Positions 7,987 through 14,077 of a stretch of 18,785 nucleotides of DNA are shown here, piece after piece. Positions within the stretch are counted from its first letter, which is position 1; each line of letters begins with the position of its first letter. The notes beneath the pieces were generated by a model. That model was not told where the DNA came from, made no database searches, and was given only the letters and a program-made list of their open reading frames with translations. Origin of the DNA: SIG710 sp045587665. GTDB taxonomy: Bacteria > Bacillota > Clostridia > Oscillospirales > CAG-272. The stretch covers positions 1 to 18,785 of the forward strand of contig JAZNCT010000089.1 in NCBI GenBank assembly GCA_045587665.1. Direction: 5' to 3'. A program made the position numbers and the translations under genes.

Positions 7987-8019
7987 GGGTCGGCAGTTTT
8001 CTGCCGGCCCTTATATTTT
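7987..8019 (+). terminator. Terminator of the coaX / ECF operon
   Basis: GGGTCGGCAG (7987-7996), a TTTT loop and CTGCCGGCCC (8001-8010), ten pairs with one G-U, followed by TTATATTTT. Confidence 0.88.
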
Positions 8020-8135
8020 GAACTGCGCATAATTACACTTTGTGACGTCCTGACTTACCGTTGGTACTAATCAAAACGCATATTTTTGCTTGCAAATGTC
8101 AATAATACTTCTAATAAAGCTCGGAGGAAGTTTTT

Positions 8136-9434
8136 ATGGAATCGTTTTGGTCAAAGAATGTGCAGAAGGTGCATTTTGAGGCATTGAAAGGCAGCAAAAG
8201 TACCGATGTTCTGATTATTGGCGGCGGTATTGCCGGGATATTGTGTGCTTATAAACTGAAAAATGCCGGCGTGGATTGCATTTTGGCAGAAGCTAAGGAG
8301 ATCTGCAGCGGTATCACTAAAAACACTACTGCAAAGATCACTCTTGGGCACGGTTTGATATATCATAAGCTTATACGCCGTTTTGGCGAGGACAAGGCGA
8401 GACTTTATCTTGAAGCGCAGATAAATGCAGAAAAAGAATATGTAAGACTCTGCCGTGATATTGACTGCGGCTATGAAATAAAGGATTCTTATGTTTATTC
8501 TCTAAACAACAAAAAAAAGATCGAAAGGGAGGTCAGCGCCTTAAAGCAGCTTGGAGTAAGAGCGGAGCTTATAAGCACCTGTGATATACCCATTGATGTG
8601 GCAGGTGCCGTGCGTGTGAAGGATCAGGCTCAGTTTCACCCGTTAAAATTTCTATACTCTATCTCAAAAGACCTGCCTATATATGAACAAACAAAGGTGT
8701 TGGCTCTGAAGCCAAATAAGGCAATTATCAGACATGGAGAGATCACATACAAAAAGCTTATCATAGCAACCCATTTTCCAATTCTCAATAAGCACGGTCT
8801 GTATCCCCTGAAGCTTTATCAGCACCGCTCGTATGTGATTGCACTGGAGGGAGCTCAAAATGCAGACGGGATGTATGTTGATGAATGTGACAAGGGGCTG
8901 TCATTTCGCAGTTATGGAGACCTGCTGCTTCTCGGCGGAGGCGGGCACCGCACCGGAAAGCAGGGGGGATGCTGGCAGGAGCTTGAAGAATTTGCTGCAA
9001 AGTACTACAAGGATGCAAAGATCAAAACAAAGTGGGCAACGCAGGATTGCATGACGCTTGACGGCGTGCCCTATGTGGGACATTATTCCCGATCTATACC
9101 AAATGTCTTTGTGGCAACAGGATTTAACAAATGGGGAATGACAAATGCTATGGCATCGGCAGATATTCTTTGCGATCTTATAAGTGGAAAAGCAAACCGC
9201 TATTCTGCTGTTTTTTCTCCCTCACGAACTATGATCCGTCCACAACTTGCTGCGAATGTGTTTGAATCCGCCGTGGGGCTTCTCACCCCCACAGCTCCCA
9301 GATGCCCGCATCTTGGATGCGCTCTCAAATATAACCGTGCAGAGCACAGCTGGGACTGCCCCTGCCATGGCTCGCGCTTTGCGGAGGACGGTCGGCTTAT
9401 TGACAATCCCGCCACGGATGATAAAAAAATATAG
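8136..9434 (+). CDS. FAD-dependent oxidoreductase with C-terminal Rieske [2Fe-2S] domain (YhfW-like)
   Basis: A 432-aa fusion of a DAO-type flavoprotein and a Rieske domain. Residues 24-52 form the FAD Rossmann motif (VLIIGGGIAG with G29, G31, G34; acidic AEA strand end). The middle includes the DAO-type segments GDLLLLGGGGHRTG and DGVPYVG, and an FAD-closing NVFVATGFNKWGMTNAM. The last 45 residues are Rieske: C390-x-H392 in RCPHLGC and C408-xx-H411 in CPCHGS, ligating a [2Fe-2S] cluster. Electrons probably pass between the cluster and FAD; the substrate is unknown. The start ATG 8136 has GGAGGAA (8123-8129). A possible promoter is TTGCAA (8092-8097) with TAATAA 16 bp on. It precedes a Mn-catalase gene by about 90 nt, suggesting an oxygen or peroxide stress role (inference). 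Confidence 0.88.
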   Translation: MESFWSKNVQKVHFEALKGSKSTDVLIIGGGIAGILCAYKLKNAGVDCILAEAKEICSGITKNTTAKITLGHGLIYHKLIRRFGEDKARLYLEAQINAEKEYVRLCRDIDCGYEIKDSYVYSLNNKKKIEREVSALKQLGVRAELISTCDIPIDVAGAVRVKDQAQFHPLKFLYSISKDLPIYEQTKVLALKPNKAIIRHGEITYKKLIIATHFPILNKHGLYPLKLYQHRSYVIALEGAQNADGMYVDECDKGLSFRSYGDLLLLGGGGHRTGKQGGCWQELEEFAAKYYKDAKIKTKWATQDCMTLDGVPYVGHYSRSIPNVFVATGFNKWGMTNAMASADILCDLISGKANRYSAVFSPSRTMIRPQLAANVFESAVGLLTPTAPRCPHLGCALKYNRAEHSWDCPCHGSRFAEDGRLIDNPATDDKKI

Positions 9435-9471
9435 CAAGATATTTGCTAATATTAAAAGAAAAGCATATATC
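9432..9471 (+). promoter_or_regulatory. Promoter with overlapping palindrome in front of the Mn-catalase gene
   Basis: TTGCTA (9443-9448), a 17-bp spacer and TATATC (9466-9471) form a plausible promoter. A perfect inverted repeat TAGCAA-GATAT-TTGCTA (9432-9448) covers the -35 box and begins at the last base of the upstream stop codon. A dimeric regulator bound there would block the promoter. Its sequence is not a clear PerR box. Confidence 0.4.
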
Positions 9472-9525
9472 AACCTTATATGGGAAAGAATAGTAGCAAA
9501 CCAATAAAAGGAGGTTATGTTTATA

Positions 9526-10188
9526 ATGTTCAAACACGAAAAACAGCTGTTTCACCCTGTGGAGGTGGAAAGACCTAATCCGCAGTATGCCGTTCTTCTC
9601 CAGGAACAGCTTGGCGGAGGAAACGGAGAAATGAAGGCGGCAATGCAGTATATGTCCCAGAGCTTCAGAATTAAGGACCCCGAGATAAAAGATCTCTTTC
9701 TTGATATTGCCGCTGAAGAGCTTGGTCATATGGAAATGGTGGCACAAACTATCAATTTGCTTAACGGGCACGATGTGGATGCCTCAAAGATCGGGGCAGG
9801 CGAGGTACAGACACACGTTCAGCTGGGTCTTAATCCCGGCCTTATCAATTCATCGGGGTATTCATGGACGGCGGATTATGTTACTGTTACAGGCGATCTG
9901 TGTGCCGATCTGCTCTCCAATATCGCATCAGAGCAGAGAGCCAAGGTTGTTTATGAGTATCTGTATCGACAGATCGAGGATAAGAAGGTCAGAGAAACCA
10001 TTGATTTTCTTCTCAACCGAGAGGAGGCGCACAATCAGATGTTCCGTGATGCCTTCAACAGGGTTCAGGAAAGCGGCTCAAACCGAGATTTTGGTACTAC
10101 CAAAGCGGCTAAAATGTATTTTTCTATGTCAAATCCCGGGCCGAATTCCTTTGCAAACGGCGAGACACACGCCCCGTCCTTTAAATAA
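9526..10188 (+). CDS. Manganese catalase (CotJC-like)
   Basis: A 220-aa four-helix-bundle di-manganese catalase that disproportionates hydrogen peroxide without haem; Firmicutes relatives include the spore-coat protein CotJC. All dimanganese ligands are present: E35 (NGEMKAAM), E65 and H68 (AAEELGHMEM), E136 (SEQRAKVVYEYL) and H169 (NREEAHNQMF). ATG 9526 is preferred over the in-frame ATG 9517, because the GGAGG (9510-9514) is only 2 nt from the latter, and MFKHEKQLFHPV... matches the family N-terminus. The C-terminal tail (SMSNPGPNSF...) is disordered, as usual. It lies downstream of the FAD/Rieske gene, with its own possible promoter. Confidence 0.93.
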   Translation: MFKHEKQLFHPVEVERPNPQYAVLLQEQLGGGNGEMKAAMQYMSQSFRIKDPEIKDLFLDIAAEELGHMEMVAQTINLLNGHDVDASKIGAGEVQTHVQLGLNPGLINSSGYSWTADYVTVTGDLCADLLSNIASEQRAKVVYEYLYRQIEDKKVRETIDFLLNREEAHNQMFRDAFNRVQESGSNRDFGTTKAAKMYFSMSNPGPNSFANGETHAPSFK

Positions 10189-10268
10189 AATTACTGTATC
10201 TATAAGCACACAGTCTGCCTCTGCGCAGATCAGGCAAGAAATGATCCGTAATGGCAACACCAAAGAAA

Positions 10269-10296
10269 GCCTCCCACAGAAAAATTTGTGGGAGGC
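10269..10296. terminator. Terminator-like hairpin, copy 1 of a repeated element
   Basis: GCCTCCCACA (10269-10278) pairs perfectly with TGTGGGAGGC (10287-10296). On the minus strand it is followed by TTTCTTT, on the plus strand by a weaker TATTTG. It lies between the Mn-catalase gene and the convergent 44-codon gene. A near-copy stands at 12888-12916. Confidence 0.75.
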
Positions 10297-10332
10297 TATT
10301 TGTGTGATATCATACAATATTCATTATCTGCT

Positions 10333-10467
10333 TTAATTTCCCCCGGGGCCGTCTCTGCGTTCACGGGTGTCGGAAACTTCAATTTTTCCCTTAATATCGC
10401 CCGGTTTTGTAAGAGGCTTTTGCTCTTTGGGGTCTTGCTCTTTTTTTATATCCTTGTTTTCTTCCAT
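10333..10467 (-). CDS. Small 44-aa charged protein ending in GPGGN
   Basis: A short minus-strand frame from ATG (10465-10467) to TAA (10333-10335), with a good ribosome binding site (AGGAGT, 8 nt before the ATG). The product is rich in Lys, Glu and Asp for its first half (MEENKDIKKEQDPKEQ) and then reads KPGDIKGKIEVSDTRERRDG followed by PGGN. There are no Cys, no hydrophobic segment and no signal peptide. It starts 37 nt after the stop of the DUF255 gene and ends before a shared hairpin terminator, so it is probably the second gene of that transcript. I do not recognise a characterised family. The charged lead with a Gly/Pro-rich end could suit a protein ligand or a peptide precursor, but no modification enzyme is nearby. 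Confidence 0.6.
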   Translation of the reverse strand: MEENKDIKKEQDPKEQKPLTKPGDIKGKIEVSDTRERRDGPGGN

Positions 10468-10504
10468 ATCTATCACTCCTTTCTGTTATTAAGTTTTCAC
10501 AATT

Positions 10505-12445
10505 TCAGATCAATTCATTCAAGTTATTGCTTGGTGCAAGACAACTGTTATTTTTGCAAACATAATAGGTGGTTTTGCCGTTTTTCAGTTGATATTCTCC
10601 TGTAGGCTTCTCCAAAAGGGTTATGATCGCCTCGGGGGGGAATGAGAGGGGCAGGGTTATCTTGTCGGTCTCTTGTTCAATTAAAACAGTTATTTTCATC
10701 GGCGGTTTTTCGTGTTCCAAAAGCGCTGTCAAAAACATTGCATGGTTTGTTGGATACTGAGATGCGTTTTTAAAGAGAAAATCAAGCTGCTGCTGTGCCG
10801 CAGTTTCGTATTTTTCTTCCCCTGTGATGAGGGATAAGCGAACAAGATCATAAGCCATAAGAGAATTACCGCTGGGTATTGCACCGTCATAGGTCTCCTT
10901 CGGACGCAGTATCAGCTCTTCACTGTCATTGCCGTATAGATAAAATCCTCCCGTATTGTCGCTGAAATCCGATATCACTTTGTCACTTAATTTTTTTGCC
11001 CTGTCGAGATATTCACTTTCAAGTGTTGCCTCATATAGGGCTATCTGCGCAAAAATATATGCGGCATAGTCATCGAGAAATCCTTTGACTCCCCGTTTTC
11101 CCATGTGGTAGCTGACGTAAACAGAGCGATCATCACACAGATGCTTCCGAATAAATTCATCGGCTTTTTGCGCAGCGGAAATATATATATCTTTTTTGCT
11201 TATGTGATATAGCTTGCACATAGCGGCAATCGTCAAACTGTTCCACGATGTTAATATCTTCTCGTCCCGATGCAGAGAATTTCTCTTTTTTCGGTAATCA
11301 TCAAGAACAGATAAAAAAGGTTCAAATGTTTTATCGAAAATATCACTTTTTAATAGATTCGGGATGTTCATTCCTTCAAAATTTCCGGCTTCTGTAATGT
11401 CAAAATGACGATTGAAGCGTGCTCCGTCCTTTTCCCCAATCACTTTTGTGATCTCATCGGGGGTGAACAGATAATATTTCCCCTCCTCTCCTTCGCTGTC
11501 AGCGTCCTGTGAACTGTAAAAGCCGCCTTTGGGGGAGGTCATCTCCCGAAGAATATAGCTTGCTGTTTTTTCGGCAACTTCAAGATATATTTCTTTTTTT
11601 GTTGACGTATACGCTTTGCAGTAGGCAAGTATCAGAAGGGCATTGTCATACAGCATCTTTTCAAAATGGGGAACCAGAAATTTTTTATCGGTGGAATAGC
11701 GGCAAAAGCCGTATCCAATGTGGTCAAACATTCCGCCTTTGTACATCTGCACAAGTGTGTGTTCTGCCATGTGCAGGCAGGAGATTGTTTTGTACCGATC
11801 ATACCATTCCAGTAAAAACAGCAGATTGTGCGGCACCGGGAATTTCGGTGCTCCTCCGAAACCGCCGTGATTTTCATCATATATCCGCTCATATTGCCAC
11901 ACAGCAAGATTGGTGATATCAGTGTCAGTGGGGTTCGATACGCTCTCATCTCTGCTCAGATGCTTAATGATCTTGTCTGATTCCTGCAGTAGAGTATGGC
12001 GGTCGGAAATCCATTTTTCGTGTATTGTAAGCAAGAGCTCACGAAAGCCTATCATACCGCCACGAGATGTTTTTGGAAAATATGTGCCGGCAAAAAAGGG
12101 CTTTTGATCGGCAGTCATAAAAATGCTTGTGGGCCAACCGCCGCTTCCTGTAAAGGCCTGGCACACCGCCATATAGACGCTGTCGATGTCGGGACGTTCC
12201 TCTTTATCTACCTTGACAGATATAAAATATTTATCAAGCAGCTGCGCGATCTCTTCGTCTTCAAAGCTCTCGTGGGCAAGCACGTGGCACCAGTGACACG
12301 CACTGTAGCCTATGCTTAAAAAGATAGGCTTGTCTTCTCTTGCCGCACGCTCAAATGCCTCGCTTCCCCAAGGATACCAATCGACAGGATTATCCTTGTG
12401 CTGAAGCAAATAGGGGCTTGTTTCGTTTGCTAATCTATTGCTCAT
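10505..12445 (-). CDS. DUF255 thioredoxin-domain protein (YyaL / SSP411-like)
   Basis: A 646-aa cytosolic protein with an N-terminal thioredoxin-like domain (about 1-165) and a C-terminal (alpha/alpha)6 barrel resembling N-acylglucosamine 2-epimerase or cellobiose epimerase. Hallmarks are NRLANETSPYLLQHKDNPVDW at the start, SIGYSACHWCHVLAHESF with C50-xx-C53, KVDKEERPDID, GGWPTSIFMT, GGFGGAPKFP, HFEKMLYDNALL, TSWNSLTIAAM and YDGAIPSGNSLM. The biochemical role of the family is unsettled. The start is ATG 12445, with GGAGG at 12453-12457. An in-frame ATG at 12511 adds 22 residues without a ribosome binding site or family similarity. It is divergent from the 60-aa gene at 12568 and followed by the 44-aa gene. 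Confidence 0.93.
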   Translation of the reverse strand: MSNRLANETSPYLLQHKDNPVDWYPWGSEAFERAAREDKPIFLSIGYSACHWCHVLAHESFEDEEIAQLLDKYFISVKVDKEERPDIDSVYMAVCQAFTGSGGWPTSIFMTADQKPFFAGTYFPKTSRGGMIGFRELLLTIHEKWISDRHTLLQESDKIIKHLSRDESVSNPTDTDITNLAVWQYERIYDENHGGFGGAPKFPVPHNLLFLLEWYDRYKTISCLHMAEHTLVQMYKGGMFDHIGYGFCRYSTDKKFLVPHFEKMLYDNALLILAYCKAYTSTKKEIYLEVAEKTASYILREMTSPKGGFYSSQDADSEGEEGKYYLFTPDEITKVIGEKDGARFNRHFDITEAGNFEGMNIPNLLKSDIFDKTFEPFLSVLDDYRKKRNSLHRDEKILTSWNSLTIAAMCKLYHISKKDIYISAAQKADEFIRKHLCDDRSVYVSYHMGKRGVKGFLDDYAAYIFAQIALYEATLESEYLDRAKKLSDKVISDFSDNTGGFYLYGNDSEELILRPKETYDGAIPSGNSLMAYDLVRLSLITGEEKYETAAQQQLDFLFKNASQYPTNHAMFLTALLEHEKPPMKITVLIEQETDKITLPLSFPPEAIITLLEKPTGEYQLKNGKTTYYVCKNNSCLAPSNNLNELI

Positions 12446-12567
12446 ATTTTTACCTCCGTTATTCTTTTTATTTTGAACATTACTGAATTGATTTATACGA
12501 GAAATTGGCAAGTATGTGTGTGAGTGAACTGCAAATAATATCCATATTACAGGTTGGAGGTGATAAA

Positions 12568-12750
12568 ATGAAGCAAGAAGAAATGCCCGTTGGCTTTGCT
12601 ATGGCTTTAGCGATGAATCCCGATGCAATGCAGAAATTTTCGGCACTTAGCGAAACGCAAAAGCAGGAGATCATAGCAGGAACACACGATGTAAAAAGCA
12701 GGGAAGAGATGCACAGATATGTAAATTCCCTTGCAGGCAATCATAAATGA
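12568..12750 (+). CDS. Small 60-aa conserved-looking hypothetical protein
   Basis: The start ATG 12568 is preceded by a very strong ribosome binding site (GGAGGTGAT, from 12556). The product is MPVGFAMALAMNPDAMQKFS-rich, with ALSETQKQEIIAGTHDVKS and a final EEMHRYVNSLAG helix. I recall similar short proteins from other Clostridia. The NP-x-AM-x-x-F-x-x-LS pattern loosely resembles the helical tail of YdeI/OmpD-associated proteins, but this is weak. It should be a small helical cytosolic protein; function unknown. An in-frame ATG at 12505 has no ribosome binding site. It is transcribed divergently from the DUF255 gene. Confidence 0.75.
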   Translation: MKQEEMPVGFAMALAMNPDAMQKFSALSETQKQEIIAGTHDVKSREEMHRYVNSLAGNHK

Positions 12751-13140
12751 AAAGCTATATTACAGATTCTGTTTTGTGCGATATCTGCCGATATATTATT
12801 AAATATTTTCTCTGAGCAGTTGGCGAAATCCTCGCTTTATCCAATAACATCGTTTTGCTGGTAAACAACGCAAATCCTATGCAAAATGCCTCCCGCAGTA
12901 AAAACTTGTGGGAGGCTGTTTGATTTTTTCTGTTGAATTAAAGAGGGTAACAATAAAATTTTCAGAACCTTAATTGTTTTTAGCGCAATTGATTTACTGC
13001 TTTATTTTCATCCGTTTAAATATAACAACTATACCCATTATAACATATATATTCCTATAAAACAAGATAATTAACGGATTTAATCTTATGTTTTTGCAAT
13101 GTATATGGGATACAATATTATAGAAGGACGGTGGCGAAAT
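12751..13140. other. 390-bp AT-rich stretch without a gene
   Basis: No frame with a ribosome binding site is seen on either strand. It holds the hairpin at 12888-12916, a loose inverted repeat ATCCGTT (13010-13016) / AACGGAT (13073-13079), and near its end a weak promoter candidate for the XRE gene: TTGCAA (13094-13099), 16 bp, TATTAT (13116-13121). Confidence 0.6.
12888..12929 (+). terminator. Terminator-like hairpin, copy 2 of the repeated element
   Basis: GCCTCCCGCA (12888-12897) pairs with TGTGGGAGGC (12907-12916) with one G-U pair, followed by TGTTTGATTTTTT. It matches the hairpin at 10269-10296 in stem, A-rich loop and 3' flank (GGCTRTTTG). The one changed stem base keeps pairing. It probably ends the transcript of the 60-aa gene. 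Confidence 0.75.
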
Positions 13141-13448
13141 ATGTACGAAAAGGAATTTCAGACACGGCTTGCAAAGTTAAGAGAACAGAAAGGCGTATCG
13201 GCTCGCGATATGAGTCTTTCTATCGGGCAAAATCCCGGTTATATCAACAATATCGAAACAGGTAAGGCTTTGCCTTCTATGTCAGGATTCTTCTATATCT
13301 GCGAATTTCTCCAACTTGAACCTAAGGATTTTTTCGATATTGAGGCAAGAAACCCAGAAACGTTAAATGCTCTTATCAAGGATTTAAAAAATTGGACGAC
13401 AAACAGTTAGAAAGTATTGCATCTATTGTCAGAAGCCTTGCAAAATAG
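13141..13448 (+). pseudogene. XRE-family helix-turn-helix regulator with a C-terminal frameshift
   Basis: The start ATG 13141 (upstream AAGGACGGTGG) opens a frame of 89 codons, stopping at 13410. Residues 5-65 are an XRE/Cro-type HTH: FQTRLAKLREQKGVSARDMS, the recognition helix region GQNPGYINNIETGKALPSM, and the FLQLEPKDFF end. The frame finishes abnormally as DLKNWTTNS. Adding one A to the A6 run at 13386-13391 restores DLKKLDDKQLESIASIVRSL-AK and a TAG at 13446-13448. That is the usual helical tail of these clostridial repressors and gives 102 aa. The last 19 codons are therefore out of frame. The DNA-binding domain is intact, so a shortened repressor could still be made. It may be a real lesion, a slippage-prone switch or a sequencing error. 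Confidence 0.8.
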
Positions 13449-13462
13449 TGATATGGAATAGC

Positions 13463-13541
13463 TAAATACAAACGAAAACCAAAGGGGGATGCATAAGCAT
13501 CCCCCTTTTGGTTTTGGTCGGAGTGACAGGATTCAGAACCT
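13463..13541 (-). repeat. Direct repeat copy A: displaced tRNA-Pro 3' end plus terminator
   Basis: This 79-bp segment nearly repeats 13627-13701. On the minus strand it contains the tRNA T-arm, the 3' half of the acceptor stem and CCA, then a hairpin (GGGGGATGC / GCATCCCCC within 13475-13515) extended by AAACCAAA / TTTGGTTT pairing. The T-loop carries one extra base compared with the intact tRNA. The 5' two-thirds of a tRNA is missing upstream of it, so this is a truncated tRNA end, not a gene. Confidence 0.85.
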
Positions 13542-13572
13542 AAATTTGCGCCAAAGCACATCAAAATTCTAA

Positions 13573-13631
13573 ATTTACCAAAGCGCAAACAGATCCATTT
13601 CTGCGAAATGGAGAGGTTCGAATCGGTAAAT
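13573..13631. other. 59-nt tRNA-like cloverleaf fragment
   Basis: ATTTACC (13573-13579) and GGTAAAT (13625-13631) form a perfect 7-bp outer stem, the length of an acceptor stem. Inside is a perfect hairpin CCATTTC-TGC-GAAATGG (13594-13610), followed by GGTTCGAATC (13615-13624), a T-loop-like string. The D-arm and a paired T-stem are lacking and it is too short for a tRNA. It fills the gap between the two direct repeats. Confidence 0.4.
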
Positions 13632-13701
13632 ACAAACGAAAACCAAAGGGGATGCAAAAGCATCCCCTTTGGTTTTGGTCGGAGTGACAGGATTCGAACC
13701 T
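13627..13701 (-). repeat. Direct repeat copy B, spanning the 3' end of intact tRNA-Pro and its terminator
   Basis: Matches 13463-13541 from TAAATACAAACG through the T-arm of the tRNA. It begins inside the outer stem of the 59-nt cloverleaf-like fragment. Confidence 0.85.
13632..13675 (-). terminator. Terminator of tRNA-Pro
   Basis: On the minus strand a 17-bp perfect stem (13660-13676 with 13639-13655, loop AAAA on the plus strand) follows the CCA directly, with GTTTGTATTT after it. The core is GGGGATGC / GCATCCCC. Confidence 0.85.
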
Positions 13702-13752
13702 GCGGCCTCATGGTCCCGAACCATGCGCACTACCAAACTGTGCCACACCCCG
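13676..13752 (-). tRNA. tRNA-Pro (anticodon CGG), CCA encoded
   Basis: On the minus strand the sequence folds as a full cloverleaf. The acceptor stem is CGGGGTG / CACTCCG with one G-U; the D-arm is GCAC-AGTTTGGTA-GTGC; the anticodon arm is CATGG-TTCGGGA-CCATG with anticodon CGG; the T-arm is CAGG(TTCGAAT)CCTG; then discriminator A and encoded CCA (13676-13678). It reads CCG codons. It is 77 nt long with CCA and is flanked on both sides by fragments of its own sequence. Confidence 0.95.
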
Positions 13753-13795
13753 ATTTGATATTAAAAAATTGTTTGAAATAAAGAAATATGCGAAA

Positions 13796-13864
13796 GGGAG
13801 TCCCGAACCGCTTTGGAAGCACAAAGTGCTGCCAAAGGAGCGCACATACCAAACTGTGCTCCTC
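13796..13864 (-). pseudogene. tRNA-Pro-derived fragment (D-arm and anticodon loop, with inserted hairpin)
   Basis: On the minus strand this begins GAGGAGCACAGTTTGGTATG, in which GCACAGTTTGGTA-GTGCGC repeats the D-arm of tRNA-Pro with one inserted T. It then has a hairpin CTTTGG..CCAAAG (with inner GCAC / GTGC), and next GGTTCGGGAC, the anticodon-loop string of tRNA-Pro(CGG). No T-arm, acceptor partner or CCA follows, so it cannot be a working tRNA. It lies 43 bp upstream of the intact gene and downstream of a consensus promoter, so it should be transcribed as part of the tRNA precursor. Confidence 0.65.
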
Positions 13865-13882
13865 AATTATTCACAGTTACTA

Positions 13883-13911
13883 ATTATAGCACATAGACAC
13901 CGCCTTGTCAA
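13883..13911 (-). promoter_or_regulatory. Perfect-consensus promoter for the tRNA-Pro transcript
   Basis: On the minus strand TTGACA (13906-13911), a 17-bp spacer and TATAAT (13883-13888). Transcription from about 13876 would run through the tRNA-like fragment and then tRNA-Pro. Confidence 0.85.
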
Positions 13912-13975
13912 GCTTTTTTTAGCCAATATAAGTATTTTTAATTATTAAAATTATATTACAAATTACAAATAACTA

Positions 13976-14004
13976 TTGAAAAAAATATAAAAATAATATA
14001 TAAT
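13976..14004 (+). promoter_or_regulatory. Promoter of the ireB-ribF-dacF operon
   Basis: TTGAAA (13976-13981), a 17-bp spacer and TATAAT (13999-14004), giving a leader of about 65 nt before ireB. The leader contains AAGGAG (14041-14046), a GCTTTC / GAAAGC hairpin (14046-14064) and then AAGGTG (14065-14070). Confidence 0.75.
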
Positions 14005-14077
14005 CAAAGCGTAATATATATGGCTCTGAGTTTTTTCGGAAAGGAGCTTTCTTTTGCAGAAAGCAAGGTGTAAAAGC

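Noticed and set aside
7497..8030. 177-codon minus-strand frame over the ECF gene and its terminator
   Set aside because: It is antisense to a clear membrane protein gene, crosses the terminator and lacks a family match.
10288..10605. 105-codon plus-strand frame opposite the 44-aa gene
   Set aside because: It is antisense to the small gene and to the DUF255 C-terminus, starts within the hairpin and lacks a ribosome binding site.
12961..13541. Shared TTCAGAACCT decamer at 12961-12970 and 13532-13541
   Set aside because: Flanks diverge quickly and the second copy lies inside the decayed tRNA end; a 10-base match in an AT-rich region is too weak to call a repeat.
13376..13711. 111-codon minus-strand frame over the tRNA-Pro 3' end and both terminators
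   Set aside because: Its residues come from tRNA and hairpin sequence read as codons; there is no ribosome binding site and it overlaps structured RNA.
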